64,000 nucleotides of DNA, taken from the NCBI RefSeq assembly GCF_025263265.1, contig NZ_CP079869.1:5270001-5334000 (forward strand), given 5' to 3'. This DNA comes from Mycobacterium sp. SMC-4 (GTDB lineage Bacteria; Actinomycetota; Actinomycetes; Mycobacteriales; Mycobacteriaceae). A program made the translations under genes and the position numbers. Below are positions 1-8,491 of this stretch, one piece after another (positions within the stretch are counted from its first letter, which is position 1; the number at the start of each line of letters is the position of its first letter). The notes beneath the pieces are model-generated. The model was not told where the DNA came from, made no database searches, and worked only from the letters and a program-made list of their open reading frames with translations.

Positions 1-2066
1 GCGGCGCCGAAGCCGCACAGCGCGGCCATGTGGTGCACCTCGCGGGCGTCGCCGGCCTCGACGACGAGCCCGATCTGGGTGCGGGTGCGCTCGCGGACCA
101 GGTGGTGGTGCACCGCCGAGACCGACAACAACGACGGGATGGGCGCCATCTGCTCGTTGGATTCGCGGTCGGACAGCACGATGATGCGTGCGCCGTCGCG
201 GATCGCCGCCGAGACCTTGGCCCGGACGTTGTCGAGGGCTTCCTTGAGCCCCTGACCGCCACGGTTGACGGGGTACAGGCAGCGGATCACCGCGGCGCGC
301 ATCCCGTGCTTGTGCCCACGGATCTCGTGGTCGGGGTCGACGCAGATCAGCTTCGACAGCTCGGCGTTACGCAGGATCGGCTGGGGCAGCACGATCTGCC
401 GACACGATTCGGGACCGGGATTGAGCAGGTCACCCTCCGGGCCTACGGCACCCTGCAGGCTGGTGACCACCTCTTCGCGGATCGCGTCCAGCGGCGGGTT
501 GGTGACCTGGGCGAACAACTGCTGGAAGTAGTCGTAGAGCATCCGTGGACGCGCCGAGAGCACCGCGATGGGGGTGTCGGTGCCCATCGAGCCCAGCGCC
601 TCGGCACCGGTGCGGGCCATCGGGGCGACGAGCAGGTTCAGCTCTTCGTAGGTATATCCGAAGATCTGCTGACGCAGCACCACGCGGTGGTGCGGCATCC
701 GGACGTAGTCGCCGGGTGGCAGATCCGTCAGGTCGAACAGCCCGGCGTCGAGCCACTCCTGGTACGGATGCTCGGCCGCCAACTCGGCCTTGATCTCCTC
801 GTCGGAGACGATCCGGCCCTGTGCGGTGTCCACCAAGAACATGCGGCCGGGTTGCAGACGCAGCTTCTGGACGACGGTGCTGGGGTCGATGTCGAGCACG
901 CCGGCCTCCGACGCCATCACCACCAACCCGTCGGCGGTCACCCAGATCCGCGACGGACGCAGTCCGTTGCGGTCCAGCACCGCGCCGATCACGGTGCCGT
1001 CGGTGAAGCACACCGATGCCGGACCGTCCCACGGCTCCATCAGCGAGTCGTGGAACTCGTAGAAGGCTCTGCGCGCGGGGTCCATCGACTCGTGCCGCTC
1101 CCACGCCTCGGGAATCATCATCAGCATGGCGTGCGGCAGGCTGCGGCCGCCGAGGTGCAGCAGTTCGAGAACCTCGTCGAAACGGGCAGTGTCCGACGCG
1201 CCGGGAGTGCAGATCGGGGTGACCTTGTCGAGGTCCTGACCGCCGAAGACATCGGTCTTGATCAATGCCTCGCGCGCCCGCATCCAGTTCTCGTTGCCGG
1301 TGACGGTGTTGATCTCACCGTTGTGCGCCACCCGGCGGAACGGGTGGGCCAGCGGCCAGGACGGGAACGTGTTGGTGGAGAACCGCGAGTGCACGATCCC
1401 CAGCGCGCTGGTCAGCCGCTCGTCCTGCAGGTCGAGGTAGAACGCCTTGAGCTGCGGCGTGGTCAGCATGCCCTTGTAGACGAAGGTCTGACCGGACAGG
1501 CTCGGGAAGTAGACGGTTTCGCGGCCCGGACCGTCCTGGCCGGGGCCCTTGGTGCCGAGTTCGTGTTCGGCACGCTTGCGCACCACGTAGGCCCGGCGCT
1601 CGAGTTCCATGCCGCTGGCCCCGCTCAAGAACACCTGACGGAAGGTGGGCATGGCATCGCGGGCCAGGGCGCCCAGTGAGGTGTCGTCGGTGGGGACGTC
1701 ACGCCACCCCAGCACCTGCAGGCCCTCGGCTTCGGCGATCTTCTCGACCGACTCACACGCTGTGGCGGCATCCTTGGCCGACTGGGGCAAAAAAGCGATA
1801 CCGGTGGCGTAGCTGCCCGGCTCGGGCAGCTCGAAGTCGCAGACCGCGCGGAAGTACTCGTCGGGAACCTGCAGCAAGATGCCCGCGCCGTCGCCGGTGT
1901 TGGGTTCGGCGCCCTGAGCCCCGCGGTGTTCGAGATTCAGCAGCGCCGTGATCGCCTTCTCGACGATGTCCCGGCTGCGGCGCCCGTGCATATCGGCCAC
2001 CATCGCCACGCCGCACGAGTCGTGCTCGAACGCGGGGTCGTAGAGCCCTTGCTTGTTGGGCGCCAT
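1..2066 (-). CDS. gltB: Glutamate synthase large subunit, 5' part (runs off window)
   Basis: Large subunit of NADPH glutamate synthase, which transfers the glutamine amide to 2-oxoglutarate with GltD in nitrogen assimilation. Only the first ~688 codons are here; the gene continues past base 1. The start ATG is preceded by an AGGTGG ribosome site. The N-terminal class-II amidotransferase domain is clear: [11 protein letters not shown] places the nucleophile at Cys18, so a 17-residue propeptide would be removed, followed by [18 protein letters not shown] near residue 45, a hallmark of the family. Antisense frames in this stretch are open because of codon bias and are not genes. gltD is expected downstream, outside the window. 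Identity is certain from the N-terminal signature. Confidence 0.96.
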   Translation of the reverse strand, partial: MAPNKQGLYDPAFEHDSCGVAMVADMHGRRSRDIVEKAITALLNLEHRGAQGAEPNTGDGAGILLQVPDEYFRAVCDFELPEPGSYATGIAFLPQSAKDAATACESVEKIAEAEGLQVLGWRDVPTDDTSLGALARDAMPTFRQVFLSGASGMELERRAYVVRKRAEHELGTKGPGQDGPGRETVYFPSLSGQTFVYKGMLTTPQLKAFYLDLQDERLTSALGIVHSRFSTNTFPSWPLAHPFRRVAHNGEINTVTGNENWMRAREALIKTDVFGGQDLDKVTPICTPGASDTARFDEVLELLHLGGRSLPHAMLMMIPEAWERHESMDPARRAFYEFHDSLMEPWDGPASVCFTDGTVIGAVLDRNGLRPSRIWVTADGLVVMASEAGVLDIDPSTVVQKLRLQPGRMFLVDTAQGRIVSDEEIKAELAAEHPYQEWLDAGLFDLTDLPPGDYVRMPHHRVVLRQQIFGYTYEELNLLVAPMARTGAEALGSMGTDTPIAVLSARPRMLYDYFQQLFAQVTNPPLDAIREEVVTSLQGAVGPEGDLLNPGPESCRQIVLPQPILRNAELSKLICVDPDHEIRGHKHGMRAAVIRCLYPVNRGGQGLKEALDNVRAKVSAAIRDGARIIVLSDRESNEQMAPIPSLLSVSAVHHHLVRERTRTQIGLVVEAGDAREVHHMAALCGFGA

Positions 2067-2080
2067 TCCCACCTACCTTT

Positions 2081-2092
2081 TGTGTGCACACA
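2081..2092. promoter_or_regulatory. 12-bp palindrome before gltB
   Basis: Perfect palindrome TGTGTGCACACA, 14 bases upstream of the gltB ATG and touching its ribosome-site region. A possible operator or a small RNA hairpin that could affect gltB expression. No known nitrogen-regulator consensus was recognised in it. Confidence 0.35.
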
Positions 2093-2719
2093 CCCCGATG
2101 GAGACGTTTGAATGACGGCATCCATGAACGGGAGCGTTGGCCGGTCTCGGCGATGGAGCGCCTTCGTGCAGCACTGAACGACGGCCCTTGTCCCACACGC
2201 CTCAAGTGATGAAAACGATATGACAAACGGCCCGCGACATGCCAACTTAGCACTGCCTAACTTGGCCCGTGGGGCTCTGCCGACAGCTTAGCGCACACCG
2301 GCCAGATCACGAGCGAATAACGTTGGTGCACTAGGTATTTCATAGGATCAAGGACCGCAACCCGGGAATGAGGGGTGCGTCACACCCCGTGATGATCGTT
2401 CACGTTGGTTTGCTGCAAATTTAATAAATCATTCCTATTAGGTTATACACTTGTTTTCATATTAGCTGAAAGCCTAGTGGGATTCTTAGAAAAGTGTTGC
2501 ACGCCACATCGACAGTCCCCACCGCGCGCCGATCGCCCAGCAAAGCCATCCCCGTCATCACCGGTCCGCCCAGTTCGCCGTTAACTCACGATTTGCCAAC
2601 ACTTTTCGCCACAACCACCGTGCGTCGCCCAGAGAGCCCCCCGCCTGTCGTTCGGGCGTCGCTACCGATATACCCACCCGGGGTATCCATCGCGTTGCCG
2701 ACGTCGTCAGGCTGTCGAG
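2093..2719. other. Gene-free 630-base stretch with AT-rich core
   Basis: No convincing gene lies between gltB and the thioesterase. The stretch is unusual for its base composition: a hand count of 2401-2460 gives 18 G/C of 60 (30 percent), while typical coding lines here are near 65-72 percent. The AT-rich core (about 2330-2500) holds several -10-like words on both strands (for example TTATAC near 2453 and TAGCTG near 2463). It also has the interrupted inverted repeat listed separately at 2241-2266. It probably holds the gltB promoter and perhaps one for the rightward thioesterase, but the start points cannot be fixed by eye. Confidence 0.5.
2241..2266. promoter_or_regulatory. Interrupted inverted repeat upstream of gltB
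   Basis: GCCAACTTAG and CTAACTTGGC face each other across 6 bases with one mismatched central pair. It lies about 175 bases upstream of gltB, so it could be an operator of the gltBD promoter. The regulator is unknown. Confidence 0.3.
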
Positions 2720-3523
2720 GTGCCCTACCCCCTGAACACGCCATTGGGCCGGTTCGGTATCGAGACCACCGAGGACCATGTCGACCGTTGTGCGGCCACG
2801 ATCCCCGTGGCCGGGCTGACCAATCCGCTGACCGGAGTTGCGACCGTCGCCCCGCTGGCAATGTTGGTCGACCACGTCGGCGGATTGGCCAACCACCTGC
2901 GGCGCGGCGATGACCAGTGGACGGTGTCCAGCGAGCTGGCGTTGGAACTGGCACCAGACGCCCTGGACGCGGTGCAGAGGACGCCGCAGCACCCGGTGGT
3001 CGGCGTCGCACGACCGCTGGGCGGCAAGGGCGGTGTCGCCGTGGCGCAGTGTGAGCTGTCGGCCGCCGGGCAGCCGATCGCCACGGCGACGGTGCGCTCG
3101 TTCTACATCGCCGCGCCGGCCGGTTTGACAGCCTGGCCCGAGGACACCGGAGGCTGCTTGCCCGGCCCCGATCTGGCATCCCTGATGAACGTCCAGGCGG
3201 GCGAGACAGGCGGCGCTGCAGCGGTTTTGATGCAAGGCAACGACGACGTGCTGAACAACATCATTGGCATCGTGCACGGCGGGGTGTCGGCAATGGGCCT
3301 GGAACTGGTGGGCTCGGCAACCCTGAACACGCAACGCCGTGAGCAGCACTTCCGCACTGCCTCGCTACGGGTGAACTACCTACGCCCGTTCCATGGCGGC
3401 GCCGAGGCCCACTATCAGGCGACTTCGCTGCATGTCGGGCGTAGCAGCGGTGTCGCCGAGGCACGCGCGGTCGGCCACGACGGCACCACCGCGCTCGTGG
3501 CTCGACTCACCGCGTATCGCTGA
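2720..3523 (+). CDS. Double-hotdog acyl-CoA thioesterase family protein
   Basis: 267 residues, GTG start. The C-terminal half contains a PaaI-type hotdog signature (HGGVSAMGLELVGSA, about residues 190-205) followed by LRVNYLRPFHGG. The N-terminal half is a second, more diverged hotdog (LTNPLTGVATVAPLAMLVD). This is the layout of actinobacterial PaaI-like thioesterases, which hydrolyse acyl-CoA thioesters; the substrate cannot be told. The ribosome site is weak (TCGAGG directly before the GTG), so the start is moderately sure. It converges with dps, with only 3 bases between the stop codons. Confidence 0.75.
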   Translation: MPYPLNTPLGRFGIETTEDHVDRCAATIPVAGLTNPLTGVATVAPLAMLVDHVGGLANHLRRGDDQWTVSSELALELAPDALDAVQRTPQHPVVGVARPLGGKGGVAVAQCELSAAGQPIATATVRSFYIAAPAGLTAWPEDTGGCLPGPDLASLMNVQAGETGGAAAVLMQGNDDVLNNIIGIVHGGVSAMGLELVGSATLNTQRREQHFRTASLRVNYLRPFHGGAEAHYQATSLHVGRSSGVAEARAVGHDGTTALVARLTAYR

Positions 3524-3526
3524 ACG

Positions 3527-4072
3527 TCAGCCCTTCTTGGCCTTGCGCGCCGCGGCCTTCTCCGACGATGCACCGGCGGTGATCAGTTCGCCACCGGCGT
3601 TCTCCAGGTGGGCGCGCACGAACCACTGGAACTTCTCCAGCTCTCCCGCATGACCGATCAGCATGTCCTCGGAGACCGCGTCGATCTCGCCCAGGCGTTC
3701 GATCGACTTGCGGGTGTCCTCGATGACACCGGTGTAGACCAGATTCAGTGCGGCCAGGTGTGCCTGAGCGGTGTCCCGGTTGACCGAGTAGTCGTCCCAG
3801 GTGCGGTCGTTGAGGATGGCCCCCGGGGTGCCCAGCGGGGATGCGCCCAGCGCGGCGATGCGCTCGGCGACCTCGTCGGCGTAGCCGCGCACCAACTCGA
3901 CCTGCGGGTCGATCATCTCGTGCACACCGATGAAGTTCGGCCCCACGACGTTCCAGTGCACGTGCTTGAGCGTGAGGTGAAGATCGTTGTAGCGGCTCAG
4001 CGCGCTCTGCAGGATCTCGGCGACCTCGGCGCCCTGCTTGTCGGATAATCCGGGAACGGTGTAAGTAGGCAT
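3527..4072 (-). CDS. dps: Dps-family DNA-binding ferritin (Dps1 type)
   Basis: 181 residues. Dps proteins form 12-mers that oxidise and store iron using hydrogen peroxide and bind DNA in starved or stressed cells. The ferroxidase ligands of the mycobacterial Dps1 type are present at the expected places: His39 in LKHVHWNVVG, and Asp66 and Glu70 in VRGYADEVAER. The C-terminus is a Lys/Arg-rich tail (AAARKAKKG), the DNA-binding part in the M. smegmatis protein. ATG start with AAGGAG eight bases upstream. It is the last of three leftward genes (DUF427, glycosylase, dps), but a 74-base gap and a promoter-like motif suggest its own control. Very close to M. smegmatis Dps1 as I remember it. Confidence 0.95.
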   Translation of the reverse strand: MPTYTVPGLSDKQGAEVAEILQSALSRYNDLHLTLKHVHWNVVGPNFIGVHEMIDPQVELVRGYADEVAERIAALGASPLGTPGAILNDRTWDDYSVNRDTAQAHLAALNLVYTGVIEDTRKSIERLGEIDAVSEDMLIGHAGELEKFQWFVRAHLENAGGELITAGASSEKAAARKAKKG

Positions 4073-4106
4073 GACTGTTGACTCCTTCGCTCGTCTCGGG
4101 CGTCGT

Positions 4107-4112
4107 GTACCC
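4107..4112 (-). promoter_or_regulatory. Possible SigF/SigB-type -10 for dps
   Basis: On the leftward strand, GGGTAC lies 35 bases upstream of the dps ATG. GGGTA is the -10 word of mycobacterial SigF-dependent promoters, and dps is stress controlled in relatives. The matching -35 (GTTT) is not clear here, so this is tentative. Confidence 0.35.
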
Positions 4113-4146
4113 GGCGCCGCATCCCGATAATCATGATCAGAAAGCG

Positions 4147-5058
4147 TCACATTTTGGCCAGATTCGGAATCGGAACCCGCGGGCCGTACCGCGCGTAGAC
4201 CGCCATGCCGCTGGCTTCGAGCACACGCACTGCTCGGTGCCGATGTGGGGCGACCGGCTCCAACAGTTCGAGCATCTGCGCGTCGTCGATCGGGTGACCG
4301 AGCAGCGTTCGGCCCACCACCTTGGCCAGGTGGTAGTCGCCCACCGACAAGGCATCGGCATCGCCGAATGCGCGCTGGGCCGTCTCGGCGGCCGTCCACA
4401 CGCCGACCCCGGGCAGGCTCATCAGCGCGGCACGGGCCTGTTCGGCGGTGCGGCCCACCAGGCGTTCCACCGCGTCGGCGCGTTGCGCACAGCCGATAAT
4501 CGTGCGGGCGCGGCCTGGATCGACGTTGGCGCGCTGGAACTCCCAGGACGGGATACGCTTCCACGCTTCGGCGGTGGGCGGCACCCGCATCCGGTCCGGC
4601 GCGGGTCCCGGTGCCGGCGCGCCGTATTTTCCGACCAGCCGGCGCCAGGCCCGATGGGCGTCCGAGCCATATACCCGCTGCTCCAGCACCGCAGGCACCA
4701 AGGCTTCCAGCACCCGGCCGGTGCGGCCCAGCCGTAGGTGCGGCACTCGGCGGTGGGCACGGGCGATGACAGGGTGCTGCGGGATGAACGATGACGCGTC
4801 GTCGTCGACACCCAGCAGCGCGGGTAGGCCGTCGGTGAACTCTGCCGCCCCTGGCCCCCAGGCCTCGCAGTCCACCGTCGCCGGGCCGCCGCGGCTGATG
4901 CGTGCGGTGACCGCGCCACTGGCCATCAGACTGGTCCGCCAGATGGTGCCCTCGACGTCGTCGCGGAAACACGGATCACCCGGGCCGCGGCGCAGCGGCG
5001 ACAACGTCAGCCGGTGGCAGACCGGTCCGGCAAAGGTCAGGCTGACCGAGCTACCCAC
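4147..5058 (-). CDS. AlkA-like HhH-GPD DNA glycosylase
   Basis: 303 residues. Base-excision glycosylases of this fold remove alkylated bases such as 3-methyladenine. The helix-hairpin-helix is seen as LMSLPGVGVWTAAE (about 215-228) and is followed by the GPD-type segment DALSVGDYHLAK, whose Asp aligns with the catalytic Asp of AlkA. The N-terminal ~100 residues have an AlkA_N-like beta domain. GTG start: a TAGGCT box ends 6 bases before it, which fits a leaderless mRNA. No Ada or AlkB gene lies next to it. The exact base specificity is unknown. Confidence 0.8.
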   Translation of the reverse strand: MGSSVSLTFAGPVCHRLTLSPLRRGPGDPCFRDDVEGTIWRTSLMASGAVTARISRGGPATVDCEAWGPGAAEFTDGLPALLGVDDDASSFIPQHPVIARAHRRVPHLRLGRTGRVLEALVPAVLEQRVYGSDAHRAWRRLVGKYGAPAPGPAPDRMRVPPTAEAWKRIPSWEFQRANVDPGRARTIIGCAQRADAVERLVGRTAEQARAALMSLPGVGVWTAAETAQRAFGDADALSVGDYHLAKVVGRTLLGHPIDDAQMLELLEPVAPHRHRAVRVLEASGMAVYARYGPRVPIPNLAKM

Positions 5059-5064
5059 AGTGCC

Positions 5065-5070
5065 AGCCTA
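5065..5070 (-). promoter_or_regulatory. -10 box for leaderless glycosylase mRNA
   Basis: TAGGCT on the leftward strand, then 6 bases, then the GTG start at 5058. This TAnnnT-N6-GTG spacing puts transcription start on the start codon. The box overlaps the stop region of the DUF427 gene. Confidence 0.5.
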
Positions 5071-5442
5071 GGCATCGATGCTGACATCGGCCTTGTCCGG
5101 ATAGAACGCGACGTGACCCGCGATCTGCGCGACCGCCGGGTGCGGTTCCGGGTAGCTCCAGATCGCGTCGGTGACGGTGCCGTCCGCGGTCACCACGTTG
5201 AAATAGCAGGCCTGACCTTTGTACGGGCAATAGGACGAGGTGTCGCTGGGCCGCAGCCGGTCGGCCAGTACGTAGGCCATCGGGATGTACTGCACCGCAG
5301 GGTAAGACGCTTCGCGCAAGGTCAGCGCGGCGTCAGATTCGGCGATGACCGCGCCGTCGACCCGCACCACGACGTGGCGGCCGGTCGGAACCACCGAGAT
5401 CGGGTGCGAGGCGGTCGGCACGAGGACGCGAGGATCGGGCAT
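5068..5442 (-). CDS. DUF427 family protein
   Basis: 124 residues, start ATG after a GGGGGA ribosome site. The DUF427 signature is present: SSYCPYKGQACYFNV near residue 70, with IWSYPEPHPAVAQIAGHVAFYPDK following. It matches the size and pattern of M. tuberculosis Rv0140 as I remember it. The function of the family is not established; the fold is a small beta barrel. An open frame continues upstream of the ATG, but it would run back across the rightward SRPBCC gene and is not credible. Confidence 0.85.
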   Translation of the reverse strand: MPDPRVLVPTASHPISVVPTGRHVVVRVDGAVIAESDAALTLREASYPAVQYIPMAYVLADRLRPSDTSSYCPYKGQACYFNVVTADGTVTDAIWSYPEPHPAVAQIAGHVAFYPDKADVSIDA

Positions 5443-5488
5443 TCCCCCATTCAACCCCGCAAGACGCCTGCTGCGGGCGCGATGCCGA

Positions 5489-5494
5489 TAGCCT
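5489..5494 (+). promoter_or_regulatory. -10 box for leaderless SRPBCC mRNA
   Basis: TAGCCT followed by 6 bases and the ATG at 5501, so the predicted transcript begins at the start codon. The gene has no ribosome-binding site, which agrees with this. Confidence 0.5.
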
Positions 5495-5500
5495 TCCGGC

Positions 5501-5983
5501 ATGACTGCACCAACGGCCCCTGACGCCCAGGGAAGGATCACGATCAGCGCCGACCCCGACACGGTGTACGCCCTGATCACCGACCTGCCCACGCTGTCGT
5601 CTCTGGCAGAGGAGGCTGAGACGATGCACTGGCGCACCGGCGAGGTCGCACGTCCCGGGGCGGTCTTCTCGGGTCGCAACCGCAACGGTTCGCGCACCTG
5701 GAGTACGACGTGCACCGTCACCGCCGCCGAGTCGGGCCGGACGTTCGCCTTCGACGTCCGATCCGCCCGGATCATCCCGATCGCCCACTGGCGCTACGAC
5801 ATCACCGCGGCCGACGGTGGCTGTTCTGTCACCGAGTCCACCTGGGACCGGCGGCCCCGGTGGTTACTCCGGCCGGCCGCGCTGACCACCGGCGTCCGCG
5901 ACCGCAACGCGGCCAACACCGAGCACATCCGGCTGACTCTGCAGAGGCTCAAGGAGCGCGCGGAGCAGGGCTCCACCGCATAG
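5501..5983 (+). CDS. SRPBCC/START-like domain protein
   Basis: 160 residues making a single polyketide-cyclase/START-like helix-grip domain. It opens with ITISADPDTVYALITDLPTL, typical of SRPBCC proteins that bind hydrophobic small molecules. The middle has the conserved ETMHWRTGE...VFSGRNRNG and the end has a long amphipathic helix (NAANTEHIRLTLQRLKERAEQ). No catalytic residues can be named, so the ligand is unknown. It is divergent from DUF427 and convergent with the oxidase that follows: the stop TAG ends at 5983 and the oxidase stop begins at 5984. Confidence 0.75.
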   Translation: MTAPTAPDAQGRITISADPDTVYALITDLPTLSSLAEEAETMHWRTGEVARPGAVFSGRNRNGSRTWSTTCTVTAAESGRTFAFDVRSARIIPIAHWRYDITAADGGCSVTESTWDRRPRWLLRPAALTTGVRDRNAANTEHIRLTLQRLKERAEQGSTA

Positions 5984-7354
5984 TCAGTGCGGACGACCGG
6001 CGATCCTGTCGGCCACCAGCGCGATCGGCGACGTTGATCCGATGCCGCGGCCTTCATGCCAGTCCGCGGCGCGGTAGGCCAGATACATGCCGCGTACGCC
6101 GAGCCAGCGCAGCGGTTCGGGTTCCCAGCTGCGGCTGCGGTGCCCGACCCAGGGCAAAGCGGTCAGCGCGGTGGCGCGGCCGAGGATCAGGTCGGTCAGC
6201 GTGCGGGCCGCGAGATTGGTCGCGGTGACGCCGTGCCCGACGTATCCCCCGGCCCAGCCCAGGCCGGTGGTCCGGTCGAAGTCCACGCCGGCCGCCCAGT
6301 CGCGGGGCACCGCCAGCACGCCACACCAGCCGTGTGCAATCGGGACGTCGGCGGTCTGCGGCAGGATTGTGTGCAGAGTGGCGGCCAGGGCACGGACCGT
6401 CCGCTCGGGCACCCGGCCGTCGCGGTCGATGCGCGAGCCGAATCGGTACGGCACACTGCGGCCACCGATGGCGATGCGGTCATCGACGGTGCGCTGGGCG
6501 TAGAAGAAGCCGTGGGCGGTGTCGCCCAGGGTCTCGCGGCCGTCCCATCCGATCCGGTCCCAGAGCTGGTCGGACAACGGCTCGGTGACGATCATCGAGC
6601 TGTTCATCGGCAGCCAACTCCGGCGCAGTCCCGGCAGCCGGGCGGTGAATCCTTCGGTGGCACGCACGATGACCGGTGCCCGCACCACACCGTGCGGGGT
6701 TACTGCGCGACCCGGGGCCATATCGATGACCGGAGAACGTTCGTAGAGATCGACACCGAGTCGCTGCACGGTCTCGGCCAGCCCGCCGGCCAGCCGGGCG
6801 GGCTGGATCCGCGCACAGTGCGGGTTGTGGTAGCCCGCCAGTACACCGTCGAGTGCGATGCGCTGCCGTACTTGGGCGCCGCTCAGTGATTCGATACCGT
6901 CGACCTGCCAGCGGCGTTCGGAGGCGATCGCCGCCCGCAGTCGGGTCAGCTGCGCGGGGTTACGAGCGATCTCGATGTTGCCGCCCTTGACAATGCCCGC
7001 ATCGATTCCTTCTCGTTCGGCGACCGCGACCACCTCGTCGACTGAGTCGTTGAGCGCGCGCTGCCAGGACAGCACGCCTTGGCGCCCGTGCTGACGAGCC
7101 ACCCGTTCGCGATCGCCGGGGACCAGGCCCGACAGCCATCCGCCGTTGCGCCCGGAGGCGCCATATCCGGCGAACCGGGCTTCGAGCACCACGATGCGCA
7201 GAGACGGGTCGGCACGCATGAGGTAGTAGGCGCTCCACAGGCCGGTGTAGCCGGCGCCGACGATGCAGACATCAGCGTCCCGACTGCCCGGTAGCGGCGG
7301 CCGCGGGGCGGGCAACCCGTCGTACCAGTGCGACACGTAACCGTTGACCGGCAT
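5984..7354 (-). CDS. FAD-dependent amine oxidoreductase (PuuB/DadA-like)
   Basis: 456 residues. The N-terminus has the FAD-binding Rossmann motif VCIVGAGYTGLWSAYYL at about residue 30, followed by GASGRNGGWLSGLVPGD, the pattern of gamma-glutamylputrescine oxidase and related DAO-type enzymes. The C-terminal part has the FAD-contacting GWAGGYVGHGVTATNLAART. Such enzymes oxidise amines or amino acids with oxygen or another acceptor. The start ATG is chosen because it sits just before the conserved domain; the frame is open further upstream but overlaps the LysR gene. The substrate is unknown. It is divergent from lysR, so LysR control is possible. Confidence 0.8.
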   Translation of the reverse strand: MPVNGYVSHWYDGLPAPRPPLPGSRDADVCIVGAGYTGLWSAYYLMRADPSLRIVVLEARFAGYGASGRNGGWLSGLVPGDRERVARQHGRQGVLSWQRALNDSVDEVVAVAEREGIDAGIVKGGNIEIARNPAQLTRLRAAIASERRWQVDGIESLSGAQVRQRIALDGVLAGYHNPHCARIQPARLAGGLAETVQRLGVDLYERSPVIDMAPGRAVTPHGVVRAPVIVRATEGFTARLPGLRRSWLPMNSSMIVTEPLSDQLWDRIGWDGRETLGDTAHGFFYAQRTVDDRIAIGGRSVPYRFGSRIDRDGRVPERTVRALAATLHTILPQTADVPIAHGWCGVLAVPRDWAAGVDFDRTTGLGWAGGYVGHGVTATNLAARTLTDLILGRATALTALPWVGHRSRSWEPEPLRWLGVRGMYLAYRAADWHEGRGIGSTSPIALVADRIAGRPH

Positions 7355-7436
7355 GGGCGGAGACACTTCAGAATTGTCACACCACCCAGTTGCTGCTCGT
7401 GCTGCCAACAACGCTGGTGTCCTACAAAATTTGGTT

Positions 7437-8381
7437 GTGGCGGTTAACAGGTCGAAACATCGCGATTCACGCAATATCCGCAATATCCCTGCGCTGGAGA
7501 CGCTCGTCCTGGTCGGCAAGCTGGGTAGCATCACCGAAACCGCGCGCAGACTCGGCGTGACCCAACAGGCGGTGTCTGCACGAATCCAGGGTCTCGAGCA
7601 GTTGGTGGGCCGGCCTTTGCTCGCCCGGGGTCCCTCAGGGCGGACCCTGACGCCGGAGGGCACAGCCATCACAGATGCCTCGGTCGACGTCCTGCGCGCA
7701 CTGGGCACCCTAGACGCCACCGTCGAGACCATCCGCGGTGAGCGATCCGTGTTAAGGACCGCGGCAAGTTACACCGTCGCGGAGTATCTCATCCCACGGT
7801 GGTTGATGAAGCTGTCGCTGACCCACAATTCTGCCAGCACCCAGGTGACCGTAACCGCCGTCAACAGCGCTACGGTCTTCGACGAGATACTTTCCGGACT
7901 TCACGATGTTGGTTTCGTCGAAACACCTGATATCCCAGCAGGTCTGAACTATCGACGGGTCGGGCGAGACGAGATGGTCGTGGTGGTGGCACCGACTCAC
8001 CAATGGGCCAGCCGCGACGGCCGTGCCATCAGTATGGAAGAGCTGGCGGCGACCGCACTGGTCTGCCGAGAGTCTGGCTCGGGAACCAGGTGCTCGTATG
8101 AGCGTCTGGTTTCCTGCCACGCGCCGAACCTCAAAGTGGCAGAACCGGCCCTCGAACTGCCCACGACAGCCGCAGTGAAGAACGCCGTCAGTTGGGGTTT
8201 CGCACCTGCCGTAGTTAGTTTGCTGAGCGTTCGGGAGGACCTGCAGTTCGGCCGCCTACACAGGGTCAAGATCGATTCCCGGCCACTGCTGCGCGACATC
8301 TGCGCGGTGTGGCCCGCGTCGGTCAAAGAACTGTCGGCGCGCGCCCGTGAACTGGTCACAGTGGCAGCGTCGCGTCCCTGA
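7437..8381 (+). CDS. LysR-family transcriptional regulator
   Basis: 314 residues from the chosen GTG. The winged HTH is at about residues 17-76: ETLVLVGKLGSITETARRL then VTQQAVSARIQGLEQ, ending LTPEG. The rest is the periplasmic-binding-like effector domain (for example DVGFVETPDIPAG and AVKNAVSWGFAPAVVS). The open frame reaches 7344, but LysR proteins normally begin within 10-20 residues of the HTH; GTG at 7437 or TTG at 7431 fit. Base composition is clearly lower than the neighbours (hand count for 7861-7920: 31 of 60 G/C). It heads the accessory block and is the likely regulator of the RibB-like, symporter and monooxygenase genes. Confidence 0.88.
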   Translation: MAVNRSKHRDSRNIRNIPALETLVLVGKLGSITETARRLGVTQQAVSARIQGLEQLVGRPLLARGPSGRTLTPEGTAITDASVDVLRALGTLDATVETIRGERSVLRTAASYTVAEYLIPRWLMKLSLTHNSASTQVTVTAVNSATVFDEILSGLHDVGFVETPDIPAGLNYRRVGRDEMVVVVAPTHQWASRDGRAISMEELAATALVCRESGSGTRCSYERLVSCHAPNLKVAEPALELPTTAAVKNAVSWGFAPAVVSLLSVREDLQFGRLHRVKIDSRPLLRDICAVWPASVKELSARARELVTVAASRP

Positions 8382-8491
8382 GATCGACGCTGACGCACGT
8401 AACTGCCGCGTAACCACAACGCTGGTGGACCTGCCGCACCCCTGTGACGATTCGATGGCGTTCCCGATGGACCGCAGGGAAGGAGACCAGC

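Noticed and set aside
30..1679. Long rightward open frame of 549 codons
   Set aside because: It is antisense to gltB, whose N-terminal motifs are unmistakable; high GC keeps the opposite frame open.
3527..4972. 481-codon fusion reading of Dps
   Set aside because: The upstream half is out-of-frame translation of the glycosylase gene; Dps has its own ATG and ribosome site.
7344..7436. Longer N-terminus of LysR
   Set aside because: It would overlap the divergent oxidase gene start and precede the HTH by about 50 residues, unusual for LysR.
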